In this document: positions 55,118 through 64,000 of the stretch, in pieces
Numbering within the stretch: the stretch's first letter is position 1
Layout: every line of letters starts with the position of its first letter
Assembly (NCBI RefSeq): GCF_910586915.1
Contig: NZ_CAJULN010000013.1
Span: 20,369 to 84,368, forward strand
Direction: 5' to 3'
Source: an uncultured Bacteroides sp.
GTDB lineage: Bacteria > Bacteroidota > Bacteroidia > Bacteroidales > Bacteroidaceae
Length of the DNA: 64,000 nucleotides
Position numbers and translations under genes: made by a program
The notes under the pieces: generated by a model
What the model was told of the DNA's origin: nothing
Databases searched by the model: none
The model's input: the letters and a program-made list of their open reading frames with translations, nothing else

Positions 55118-55702
55118 TTATATTCGTAAGAGGAGCATGAACAATAAATTGCTGTTTTTCATCAAGCCACGCAGTTTTATTAATGCTCTACTCGCTAAGT
55201 TCATTGACGACTGCACATTGATATTCATAATCTCTGCAATCTCTTTGTGAGACAATTCTTTGACAAAGCGAAGATATAGAATTGTTTTCTGATTGGAAGG
55301 GAGCGAAGAGAGAGCCTTCAGTAATTGCTTGCTTAATTGTAAATCTTCGTCGTTTTTTAAGAACAGTGACTCAAACAGGTCATTCGATTCCGAAATATGA
55401 AAAGCAAATTCATCTAAGTTCGCAGTCTCTTTAGATAAAAGTAAATGGTCGTATAATGTATTGCGTAAGGCCTTTAACAGATAGGCGCGGGGACTGACTG
55501 TCTGCGAAAGCTCCTTGCTCTTATGTAATTTTACAAACACATCTTGGATACAGTCTTTAGTCAGTTCTATGTCCTGACAAAACTTTAGGCCGTAATTAAG
55601 CAATAAAGCATAATGCCTTTTGTATATTGTTTCTAATGCACATAAGTTACCTTCAATCAGTAAAGACCATAACGTTATATCATCCAATTCGTTGAAGTTC
55701 AT
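55118..55702 (-). CDS. ECF-type RNA polymerase sigma factor
   Basis: The 194-residue group IV sigma factor has region 2 (about 20-90: ETIYKRHYALLLNYGLKFC, DCIQDVFVKLHKS) and region 4 (about 125-180: LSSLPSNQKTILYLRFVKEL, SHKEIAEIMNINVQSSMNLA, a helix-turn-helix). Together with FecR it should drive the downstream susC-susD-sulfatase genes when the transporter is loaded. The upstream leader contains hairpins described separately. Confidence 0.93.
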   Translation of the reverse strand: MNFNELDDITLWSLLIEGNLCALETIYKRHYALLLNYGLKFCQDIELTKDCIQDVFVKLHKSKELSQTVSPRAYLLKALRNTLYDHLLLSKETANLDEFAFHISESNDLFESLFLKNDEDLQLSKQLLKALSSLPSNQKTILYLRFVKELSHKEIAEIMNINVQSSMNLASRALIKLRGLMKNSNLLFMLLLRI

Positions 55703-55720
55703 TTCGGCTTGATGCTTTTT

Positions 55721-55825
55721 GTGTTACAATAACACGAATTAATTGTTCAAAAACAGAATGTCTAACAAATTTTTTAAAAGCAGTATAAAATAAATATGAA
55801 ACAGTTCTTGTCGTTTCATATTTAT
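55721..55825 (-). promoter_or_regulatory. leader hairpins upstream of the ECF sigma gene
   Basis: A 13-bp perfect inverted repeat (55790-55802 with 55813-55825, 10-nt loop) is followed on the minus strand by TTTTATA, like an intrinsic terminator. Nearer the gene, GTGTTA/TAACAC (55721-55735) forms a small hairpin 19 nt before the ATG. Both lie downstream of a TATATTTG -7 box (55865-55858), so they would be in the sigma mRNA leader. A frame starting ATG at 55850 runs through the hairpin. The rest of 55703-56062 holds nothing else recognised. Confidence 0.5.
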
Positions 55826-55857
55826 ACGCGGAAGAAAGAGCGATTCTTTTCATACCG

Positions 55858-55865
55858 CAAATATA
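55858..55865 (-). promoter_or_regulatory. candidate -7 box of the ECF sigma gene
   Basis: Reads TATATTTG on the minus strand (TAnnTTTG). No clear TTTG box is seen 19-21 nt upstream. It would give a leader of about 150 nt. Confidence 0.45.
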
Positions 55866-56062
55866 AGCGATTTGTTTGTAAGAGTTTCCTTCTTTGGAGA
55901 GAAATATTTGTCTTAAATGCATTTATTATTGTCTGATGGATTTATGTGGGCGATACTGGTGCCATAACAGAGATTTGAGGAGTCGAATCCATAAAATGAG
56001 GCAAGGAAGAGGTTGAGTTGGGAGAGAGCCTACAGTGCTTCTCTATATATTTTTCTTTATTT

Positions 56063-56094
56063 TTTGAGAAATCATAGATAAAGCATTATCTTTG
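56063..56094 (+). promoter_or_regulatory. promoter of the kelch/SARP-like regulator
   Basis: TTTG (56063-56066), 20 nt, then TATCTTTG (56087-56094) match the consensus. The promoter of this pseudogene is thus still intact, 31 nt before the ATG. Confidence 0.7.
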
Positions 56095-56125
56095 CTTATG
56101 TTAATTGCGGAATAATTTTTATACT

Positions 56126-58755
56126 ATGAGTGTGAAACGTAGTGCTATACAAGAAAAAAGAATATATATCATCTCTGTCTTATGTCTGTTAGGGACGTTG
56201 TTGGGAGGAAATTCTCATTGTCTGGCACAGGGGCTTCTTTTCTACGGGAATGAGAAGAAAATAATAGAAAGATCTTCTTATCAGGTTTTTGCAGACAACA
56301 AGCTGCCCGATTTCTCCAATGAAATAAGAATCAGTTTTGCGTGTTCGATACAAAACATATAGAGCCCCGGCTATATTCTCCTCTTGAAAGACACTTGTAA
56401 CAACAAGTCTTATAACCTGACCTATCTGTGTAGTGCGAAAGAAGCCTTCTTTATATTCTCGGAAGATGGTAAGAAATCCTATTACTCGACGTCGTATGCG
56501 ATAGACTCATTGAAAAATAAAAAAGTGATTCCCGTCTCTTTGCATTTGTCGGTATCGCACAACCGGGCGGAAATCAAGATTGGTGAAGATAGTGTGTCGC
56601 TTGCGGGAGTAGGTCTCGAAGATGGGCGCTTTTCACCGATGGTATATTTCGGAATGTGCGATTACATCCTCGAAACAGCCTCTTTCTCCATATCCGACCT
56701 TTCGGTATCCAACGGCAAGAAGACTTGGAAGATGCCTTTGGACGAAGTCAGTGGCGAAGACGTGCACAACGACAGGGGAGAGGTAATCGGGCGGGTAAAA
56801 CAACCGGTCTGGCTGATTAATCGCTCGTACCATTGGAAATCCGAGTTCTGCTATAACTCTTCCACTCCGGTTGGAGTGAATTTCAGCGAAAGAGAACAGA
56901 GGCTTTATATCTACAATAAGGATTCTCTGATTTACTACGACATACAAGCCGCGGCGTTGGAAGCCGGGGCTTATGGAAACCTTTCCGCTTTTCCGGGAGA
57001 ACTTTGTTTGGGGATGAACTTTATCGACGACCAGTCTGGTAAGATTTATGCATATGAGCTGACCCGTGAGAAAAAGGTGGCGGAACTTTCGCTGGATACG
57101 ATGCAATGGAGCGTTGCTTCGGCTGATTCTCTTGCTACTTACATCTGCCTGCATCATCATTGCGGCTTTTATCATCCTCATCAGAAGAAATTCATGCTCT
57201 TTGGCGGCTATGGCCTGAGACGATATAGCGATTGCTTTTTGTCGTATGAGGTGGAGAAAGCCCGTTGGGATACTATCCGGTTTGCCGGCGACCACATTCC
57301 TCCCCGTTTTTTTGCAGGGATGGCAGTTGCCGATAATTATAAGCGCGCCTATATTTACGGTGGAAAAGGCAATGAGGCGGGCGACCAGAATATCGGAGTA
57401 CAATATTATTATGACCTTTATCGGGTTGACTTGGAGCGGCAGTCTGTCCGGAAGTTGTGGGAACAGAAACCGATGTCGCGCAATAACCGGGTGTGGCACG
57501 TAGCATGATTTTGTCTGAAGACGAGCAGTCGATTTATTTTTTGGGCTATCCCGAATACCTGCCTCAAACGTACGCGTTGCTTTATCGGATGAATATAGTC
57601 GATGGAAGTTACGAAGAGTTGGGCGATAGCATTCCCTTTGTTTCGGAAGAGATTGCTACGAACATCAATTTATATTACAGCCACAAACGGAAAGAGTTTT
57701 ATTGTCTGGTGCAGGAGTTCGAGAAGCAAGGCGAAGCAAGCGTCAGGATGTATTCTTTGCAAGCTCCACCTGTTTCGCTGAACGAGATGAGGCGTTATGA
57801 GTTGAAAGCAGCCAGCGAGCGGTGGAAAGTGTATGCTGCCATCGGAATAGGGGTATTAATCGTTTTAGGCGTATGCTGGCGCGTGGCATACAAGAAGAAA
57901 AGGCGCGTGGCGAAGAGCGCTGGTGTACCTTCAGTCTCATCCACCGACGCAGGCATCGAAGCGGACGGAAAGGTCGGTAAGGCAGCGAAAGCAGAAGTCC
58001 CCGGCCTGACGGAAATCCGTTATAGGGAGCGGAATGCAATCTATCTTTTCGGCACCTTCTCCGTGCTCGACCGCGAAGGAAAGGATATTGCATATATGTT
58101 CTCTCCGAAGTTGCGTACCATTTTCCTCTATATCTTGTTGCACAGCATTTGGGACGACGGTGTTTTCTCTTCTGCCATGAATGAGATATTCTGGCCCGAG
58201 AAAACCAATGACAAGATTAAGAACCTGAAAGGAGTTGCCATCAACCACATTCGGAAGATATTGCAGGAAATCGACGGAATTGAACTTATACACGTGCACG
58301 AAAGCGGCCGTTTTGTCTTGAACACCTGCGATGATTTCTATTGCGACTATGCGAGTTTTGCCCATATGCTTCGTTCGGGCAGCCGTCCGTTGGATGCGGA
58401 AGCGGTCGGCCGGCTTCTGAAAATATGGATTCGCGGCTGTTTCCTGAATGCGACGGACCATGAACTGTTCGACGGTTATAAGTATAAAGTAGAGGAGACC
58501 ATCCTGACCATCGTTCCCGTTGAGGTGGACAAGGCATATCGTGCGGCTAATTTTGCGTTGGTCGTTAAACTCTGTAATGTGTGGGCATACGCCGACCCGT
58601 TGAGTGAGCAGGGATTAAGCTATACCGTATGCGCCTATCGCAAGATGGGAAATCCGGAAGAGGCGTTGAGACGCTACAGCTCTTTTGCCGGTCTCTATAA
58701 GAAAACGATGAACGCCAACTATTCCATAGCCTATGAATCGATAAAACTTCCCTGA
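56126..58755 (+). pseudogene. membrane-spanning kelch-like/SARP-type transcriptional regulator, broken
   Basis: Three ORFs make one protein of about 876 residues. A signal peptide (ending HCLAQG) is followed by an in-frame TAG at 56360-56362, after which the same frame continues (SPGYILLLKDTC). The periplasmic part contains kelch-like blades (KKFMLFGGYGL, KRAYIYGGKG). Near 57505 a one-base loss (GTAGCATG, probably from GTAGCCAGCATG-like sequence) shifts the frame. The rest has a TM helix (WKVYAAIGIGVLIVLGVC) and a cytoplasmic domain resembling SARP/BTAD activators: winged helix (YLFGTFSVLDREGKDI, IFWPEKTNDKIKNLKG, ALRRYSSFAGLY at the end). It probably sensed glycan and controlled the decayed PUL downstream. 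Confidence 0.8.
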
Positions 58756-58856
58756 TTCTGTCATTTCCTTTCGCTGCATACATTCCCATTATCTTGTCGG
58801 CCTTTCGACGGCTTATGCATAAAGCCTGAGCGACCGACAACGGGATTGTCGTCACT

Positions 58857-58993
58857 TCATGGAGTTTCAGTTTCGTTTCCTCCGTGTGAAACTTTAGTTC
58901 CATATAGGTTGAAACTCTGGTTTCACCAGGGAGAAACTTTAGTTCCATCCGCATTGGAACTAAAGTTTCAATGAATGGAAACTAAAGTTTCAA
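58857..58993. repeat. GAAACT/AGTTTC palindrome cluster, copy B
   Basis: Within the 646-bp gap 58756-59401, successive GAAACT/AGTTCC/AGTTTC units occur; 58907-58950 matches copy A (6879-6922) at 42 of 44 positions. The right flank (about 59008-59050, CCTTGAAACGGCCGAA) also resembles the right flank of copy A. The remaining part of the gap (59060-59400) shows no recognised feature and no clear promoter. Confidence 0.75.
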
Positions 58994-59401
58994 GCAATGG
59001 ATACGCAAGTGCCACGCCTTGAAACGGCCGAAATCCCAAGTTAAGCCGAAACAGCGACAACTGCCTCTCTTTTTACCTCTCCTCTTTCTCTGAAAATGCA
59101 ATACGCTTGTAAAGAACGATTTATAGGTGGGTTAATAAAAAAAAGACAGGGTTAATAAATTTATTAACCCATATTCGGACATCCCATTAACACCTCTTAA
59201 ATATATTCGTGTCAGCTTCTTCCGGCCGGAGGAGGCGGACTGATTCGATGATATAAAATACTAAAACGATGGATGCACACGGTAATACCTCATGATGAAC
59301 GGATGTGATTGTTCGTGAAAGAAAGTCAGATTGAAATCTTACATCATATCAATGATGACAAGGGATATATTTAAGTTCTAATCTAATTTATTATGTAAAG
59401 C

Positions 59402-60537
59402 ATGGGAAAATACAAATTGCTTAACAAAACGGGCTGGCTGAAACGCCCGCTTTTCTGCTTGTTGCTCACTTATCCTCTGATGGCTGCGGCCGACGAGACT
59501 CCTTTGGAGACAGTGGTAAAGGAAACGGTAGAAATGGAAGCCACACAGCAAAAGAAAGTAGAAACGCGTACGCTGGTAGGAATCATTGTCGATAACTCTG
59601 ATAATACGCCCGTGATAGGAGCCAATATCCGGATTAAAGACGAAAAAGTCGGAGTAATCAGCGATGTGGACGGACGCTTCTCCATCCAGATACCACGGGG
59701 AAAACACGTCACTCTCGAAATCAGTTACATCGGTTATGCGACCCAGACAATCTATATCACCGACCAGGGCGAGGTGAACATCAAGTTAGTGTCCGACGAC
59801 AAGATACTGGAAGAAGTGGTCATTGTAGGAGCCGGAACACAAAAGAAAGTATCCGTGACGGGCGCCATCACCTCTATCAAAGGCGCCGTCCTCCATGCTC
59901 CCTCTTCTTCGCTTACCAATAACATTGCGGGCAAACTGGCCGGTGTAATATCCACCACCAGCAGCGGTGAGCCGGGTTCTTCTTCCGAATTCTACATTCG
60001 CGGCATCGGAACCTTCGGCGGACGTGCCACGCCGCTTATCTTATTGGACGGAGTGGAAATCTCTTCGAGCGACCTTAACCGCATCCCGGCAGAGAGTATC
60101 GAGAGTTTCTCTCTCTTAAAGGATGCTTCTGCCACCGCCATCTACGGTGCGCGCGGAGCCAACGGAGTGATGATGGTTACGACCAAAGAGGGAGAGCTGA
60201 ATCAGAAAGCCAAAATCAACGTATCGGCAGAAGCCTCCATGCAGAGAAGTATGAAGTTCGTCGAGTATGTCGACGGGGCGCAATGGATGGAAGTGTATAA
60301 CGAAGCCGCTATGGCAAGAGATAAAAACCCGATATACACGGCCGAAGAGATAGACCTTACCCGAAGTGGGAAATATCCGTACCGCTATCCGAGCGTAGAC
60401 TGGCAGGATGTGATGTTCAAGAAGGCGACATGGAATGAACGTGCCAACATCAACATCTCCGGAGGCGGTTCGAAAGTCACTTACTACATGAGCTTGCAGG
60501 CTTCGCACGATACCGGTATGCTGAATATTCCGAAAAC
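59402..60537 (+). pseudogene. susC 5' fragment, truncated by deletion
   Basis: The frame encodes the first ~380 residues of a SusC-like transporter: signal peptide, carboxypeptidase-like domain (LVGIIVDNSDNTPVIGANIR), TonB box (LEEVVIVGAGTQ), full plug (YGARGANGVMMVTTK) and the first barrel segments, to HDTGMLNIPKT. There the sequence changes to the interior of a GH2 gene in another frame, and the SusC frame stops at 60574. Most of the barrel is missing, as is the partner susD, so no transporter can form. Confidence 0.88.
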
Positions 60538-62169
60538 AGCGGGCGCAACTTTGAGGCTTCTTATAAGGCGATAAGAGCATTGGACGACAGACTGATACAC
60601 TATGAAGGGATGAATGATGTGGCAGACATCGATTCGCGTATGTACCCTTCCATCGAAAGCATGATAGAGCAGGACAGGCAAGACCGTAACAAAACGTTTT
60701 TCTTGTGTGAATATGCCCATGCTATGGGAAATGCGGTAGGAAACCTCGAAGAGTACTGGGATTATATCGAGAATCATTCCAACCGTATGATTGGCGGATG
60801 TATCTGGGATTGGGTAGACCAGGGTATCAATATGCCCGGACAAAGTGCCGACAGATACTATTTCGGCGGCAGCTTCGGCGATTATCCCAACGACAATGAC
60901 TTCTGCTGCAACGGACTGATTACTCCCGACCGGCGCGTGACTGCCAAACTGTGGGAGGTGAAGAAAGTCTATCAGTATATCACCTTCGACAAGAACGGCG
61001 AAAACAGCATCGGGCTGCGCAATCACTATTGTGTGTACAATCTGCACGATTTCAATCTCCGTTACACCTTGTTGAAGAACGGAGTTCCGTTCAGAGAAGA
61101 AGAATTCTCGCTACCCGACGGCAAGCCAGGAGAGCACAGAGCGGTACAGGTGTTGTATGAACGCTATCTGACGGAGGATGCCGGCTACCATATCAACCTG
61201 GAGGTGAAACTGAAAGAAGATTGTGTATGGGCAAAGGCCGGCCATGTGGTGGCTACCGAACAGTTCGAACTTAAGAAAGGTTCCGGAAAAGACATCGTCC
61301 CCGCACAGCAGGCAGGCGCCGGAGGTGAGATTAAGGTGGTCGAAGAAAGAGAACATCGCGTCTATTTCCGCGGGAATGCGTTTGAAGTCGCGTTCGATTC
61401 TAAAGAGGGAAAAATGACCGCTTTGAGATATCATGGCAAGAACATGATACACCAGCGCGAAGGCTGGGCTTTCAACGGATACCGCTCTATAAGTAACGAC
61501 CCGCGCGAGTGGATGGATTCGCAAAAAGAGCTTACATCCTTTCAATGGGAGATGGCAGAAGACCGGCAATCGGCGACGGTTACCGTTCAGTTGGTGGAAA
61601 AGTTCGGCAAACAAGACGTGGCTTACTCCGTATCCTATCGCATACACGGAGACGGAAAAGTGCTTGTCGATGCTTCCTTCCAAACAGAACCCGGCTTTGA
61701 CTTGCCGCGTCTCTCGTTGCAGAGTTTCCTGAATCCCGAATTGGAAAATATCGAATGGTACGGACGTGGCCCGATAGAGAACTATCCCGACCGTAAGAAT
61801 GCCGCTTACATCGGCCGGTATAAGAGCACCGTTGCCGACATGGGCGAGTATTACACACGTTCGCAAACAATGGGCGGACGCACCGACACACGCTGGGTTG
61901 CACTGACTGCCGACAACGGAAAAGGACTTAAGATTACTTCGGCAGATGTTTTCAGTTTCAGCGCTTTACATTATACCGACAGGGATTTGTGGGAAGTGAA
62001 ATACGGACACGACCTGGAGGATGTCCGCCGTTCCGAAGTTGTGCTTAATTTAGACTGCGTGCAACGCGGATTGGGCAATGCCAGTTGCGGCCCGGGACCC
62101 CGCCCGCAGTATGAGATAAAGAAAGATACGCTATATCGCTACTCTTTCTGCATAGAACCCGTTGAATGA
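60532..62169 (+). pseudogene. GH2 glycosidase 3' fragment (beta-galactosidase-like)
   Basis: From 60532 the frame reads ENSGRNFEASYKAIRALDDR, the end of the GH2 TIM-barrel acid/base region, then CEYAHAMGN, which carries the predicted nucleophile Glu. It continues through the C-terminal Bgal_small_N-like domains to CGPGPRPQYEIKKDTLYRYSFC. About 430 N-terminal residues, including sugar-binding and immunoglobulin-like domains, are absent. An isolated ORF from TTG at 60580 gives 529 residues but has no signal peptide. It joins the susC fragment at 60532-60537. Confidence 0.88.
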
Positions 62170-62198
62170 CAGGCAGTAACTTAAAATAGAATGGTGAA

Positions 62199-63723
62199 AT
62201 GAAACATATCAATAAAGTCTTATGGTCATTCCTCTTGAGCAGCTCCTTGTTGGGCTGCTCTGAGGAGAAAGATGATTCGGTAAGCGACAAGGAATTGCCG
62301 TATGCCATCATAGGAGAGAACTCCAATATGCCTTCGGGCGGAATTATCATCGCCGAATTTGACGATGCCCCCCCCGGGAGAGGGAATTGCCCGAATGGTT
62401 GATGCCGATGCAGATACCAAATACACCACGGGCCACAACGCGTTTTCCATCGTATGGAATGGCGATCAGAGAGCCGCCGTGTCCAGCTATTCCTTGACCT
62501 CTGCCGCCGAGTCTGCCGGAAAAGACCCGAAGTCGTGGACACTTTCCGCATCAAACGATAACAAAATATGGATTACGCTCGATTCGAAAGAAGGAGAGAC
62601 CTTCAAGGAAAGAAAGGAGACGAGAGTTTTCCATATTGAAAATGCCACAGCCTACAAGTATTACAAACTCGACATCAAAGACAATCACGGAAGCACTCAA
62701 ACGCAAATTGCAGAGTGGACATTGAATCAGGAGGAAGCCATTATCAATATCGACGACTTAATCGAGAGACATGGCAGCGGTTTTACCTATAGCGACTCCA
62801 ATCCAATGGGAACCCAGTACGAAAACAAGCATACGACCACCAAGCAAGACCGCGAATGGCTGGCAAATCCCGCGAATGAGCCGTTGCTGCTTCCGGATAC
62901 GCCGGGGCTGACCCAATTCAAGGAGTTTTCTGTCAATCTGTATCCGTTTGGCGACCCCGTTCCGGCAGATGTCAACCAGTACGCTATCGGCGACTGTTGG
63001 GCTTTGGCCATCTTTGCGTCTTTCGCCTATCAGTGCCCCGATTTTATCAAATCCATTATTACAAAGAACGCGGACAATACATTTACCGTAAGGATGTTCG
63101 ACCCTCAGGGGGAACGGGTGGATGTCTGTATCAAGCCCACCTTCCTGGCAGACGCTTCCGGCAACATTGGAGCGGTCACAGGAAAAAGGAATGTCCCGAC
63201 ATGGGCCACCGTATTGGAAAAGGCAATGATGAAATGGAAAAAGATATACCAGGTAAATCCGGACATCAACGGCATAGGCGGCTATCTGGTATCGCCCATG
63301 TTTACCGGTGCCGGAGGCTGTTTCGCCTTTGACCCCGGCAAATTTAAGCCGGCAGAGCTTGAACGGGTGGCAAAAGCGTGCCTGCAACAAAGGAAAATTG
63401 CGGGAGGCGGCTTTAATGTGGCGGATTTGCCTGCCGGACCGCTGACTACGGTAACCTATCATGCTTTCACGCTCATGCACTCGGCCGACCCCGACGCCCT
63501 GTTCTCCATGCGCAATCCGTGGGGGGTAGATGCGGCCAACGGCGATAAAGTTGACGGAGTCTTGAATATATACGACGACGGTGTTGTACCTCCGACTGTT
63601 GATTTTAGCATCATTGAACCCGGAATAGCTATCAATTATATGAAAAAGAACTTGGGAGCGTATATTCCTCCCCGCTACTCCTACGTCCCCATATACAAGG
63701 CATTGTCTTATGAAGTAAAATAG
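62199..63723 (+). pseudogene. calpain-type/discoidin-like lipoprotein, frameshifted at a C8 tract
   Basis: ORFs 62199-62402 and 62359-63723 form one gene. It has an SPII signal (SLLGC), then IIIAEFDDAPPG where eight Cs (62368-62375) shift the frame; with seven Cs the frame runs GEGIARMVDADADTKYTTG and the product is 507 residues, matching the 509 of the intact paralogue at 31878-33407. The discoidin-like part (YSLTSAAES, WTLSASNDNKIW) and the calpain triad follow: GDCW (Cys codon 62995), YHAFTL (His codon 63460), RNPWG (Asn codon 63514). Phase variation, decay and sequence error are all possible. Confidence 0.82.
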
Positions 63724-63726
63724 GAA

Positions 63727-63940
63727 ATGATTATCCGCTATCTTTTCCCCTGCCTGCCAAATGACTTAATTATAACCTTATAATCAACTGTTTACAGCGC
63801 ATATATTAACTGGACATTGGATATATATGCGCTGGACATTGGATATATGGATGCTGGAAATAGGCTATATATGCGCTGGAAGTTGGCTATATATGTGCTG
63901 TAAATCAGCTCTACGGAGAGGGAAATAACGAGACAGTAGA
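63727..63940 (+). repeat. 22-bp tandem-unit dispersed element, copy 3
   Basis: Four 22-bp units (about 63816-63903; for example TGGATATATGGATGCTGGAA plus 2 bases) follow the shared left segment (AATCAACTGTTTACAGCGCA at 63783). The left flank ATGATTATCCGCT (63727) and CTGCCAAATGA match copies 1 and 2. It begins directly after the stop of the calpain-like pseudogene. The last 60 bases of the window hold nothing recognised. Confidence 0.8.
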
Positions 63941-64000
63941 AAATCCGGGTCAGTCCAAAAACCCTGTGGATATGTTATGTTAATACTCGAAAGTGCACTA

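Noticed and set aside
55680..55922. 80-codon ORF overlapping the start of the ECF sigma gene
   Set aside because: No domain is recognised and it overlaps the sigma start in another frame; kept only as a possible translated leader, not as a gene.
55970..55995. Possible tRNA T-arm-like GAGTCGAATCC sequence
   Set aside because: No acceptor, D-arm or anticodon stem can be formed around it.

Overview
The window is a chromosomal segment of a gut Bacteroides, probably of the B. thetaiotaomicron group. Evidence: starch-utilisation-like SusC/SusD pairs, a hybrid two-component regulator (HTCS), ECF sigma/FecR regulation, GH92 mannosidases, many SPII lipoproteins with a Cys near residue 20, and promoters of the Bacteroides type (TTTG, about 19-22 nt, TAnnTTTG). 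Species is inferred from memory of gene order; no search was run.

Layout. 1-21,970 is housekeeping DNA: the 3' end of folE, then on the minus strand dnaG, the aromatic amino acid operon (pheA, aminotransferase, DAHP synthase/chorismate mutase, tyrA), a TPR protein, recJ-recQ and a thioesterase. On the plus strand follow a Sua5-type protein, a ClC transporter, fmt, rpe, comEC, an NrnA-like DHH phosphoesterase, a DUF4827-like lipoprotein and glmM. The aromatic operon has a 28-residue leader peptide packed with Phe and Tyr codons, a strong terminator just before pheA, and a segment complementary to the terminator arm. This is a textbook-like attenuator.

22,101-43,894 is an intact polysaccharide utilisation locus (PUL) for mannose-rich glycans, probably glycoproteins. 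It holds an HTCS with a degenerate kinase/receiver core, SusC, SusD, a surface lipoprotein with a discoidin-like domain and a calpain-type protease domain, a DUF4302-like lipoprotein, two GH92 enzymes, a basic-secretory-protein metallopeptidase and a GH92-GH43 fusion. The regions before susC and before the first GH92 gene share three motifs at identical spacing (55 and 40 bp), which I read as a common operator/promoter.

43,878-45,637 is a queA-Nudix pair. 45,912-55,702 (minus strand) is an ECF sigma/FecR-controlled PUL with SusC (one frameshift), SusD, a discoidin-like lipoprotein and a Ser-type sulfatase. 56,126-63,723 is a decayed PUL: a kelch/transmembrane/SARP-like regulator with a nonsense codon and a frameshift, a susC 5' fragment fused by deletion to the 3' part of a GH2 gene, and a second calpain-type lipoprotein frameshifted at a C8 tract.

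Two families of dispersed non-coding repeats are visible: an element of about 190-215 bp carrying tandem 22-bp units, in three copies beside the PUL genes, and a GAAACT/AGTTTC palindrome cluster in two copies. No tRNA, rRNA, IS element or CRISPR array was recognised.
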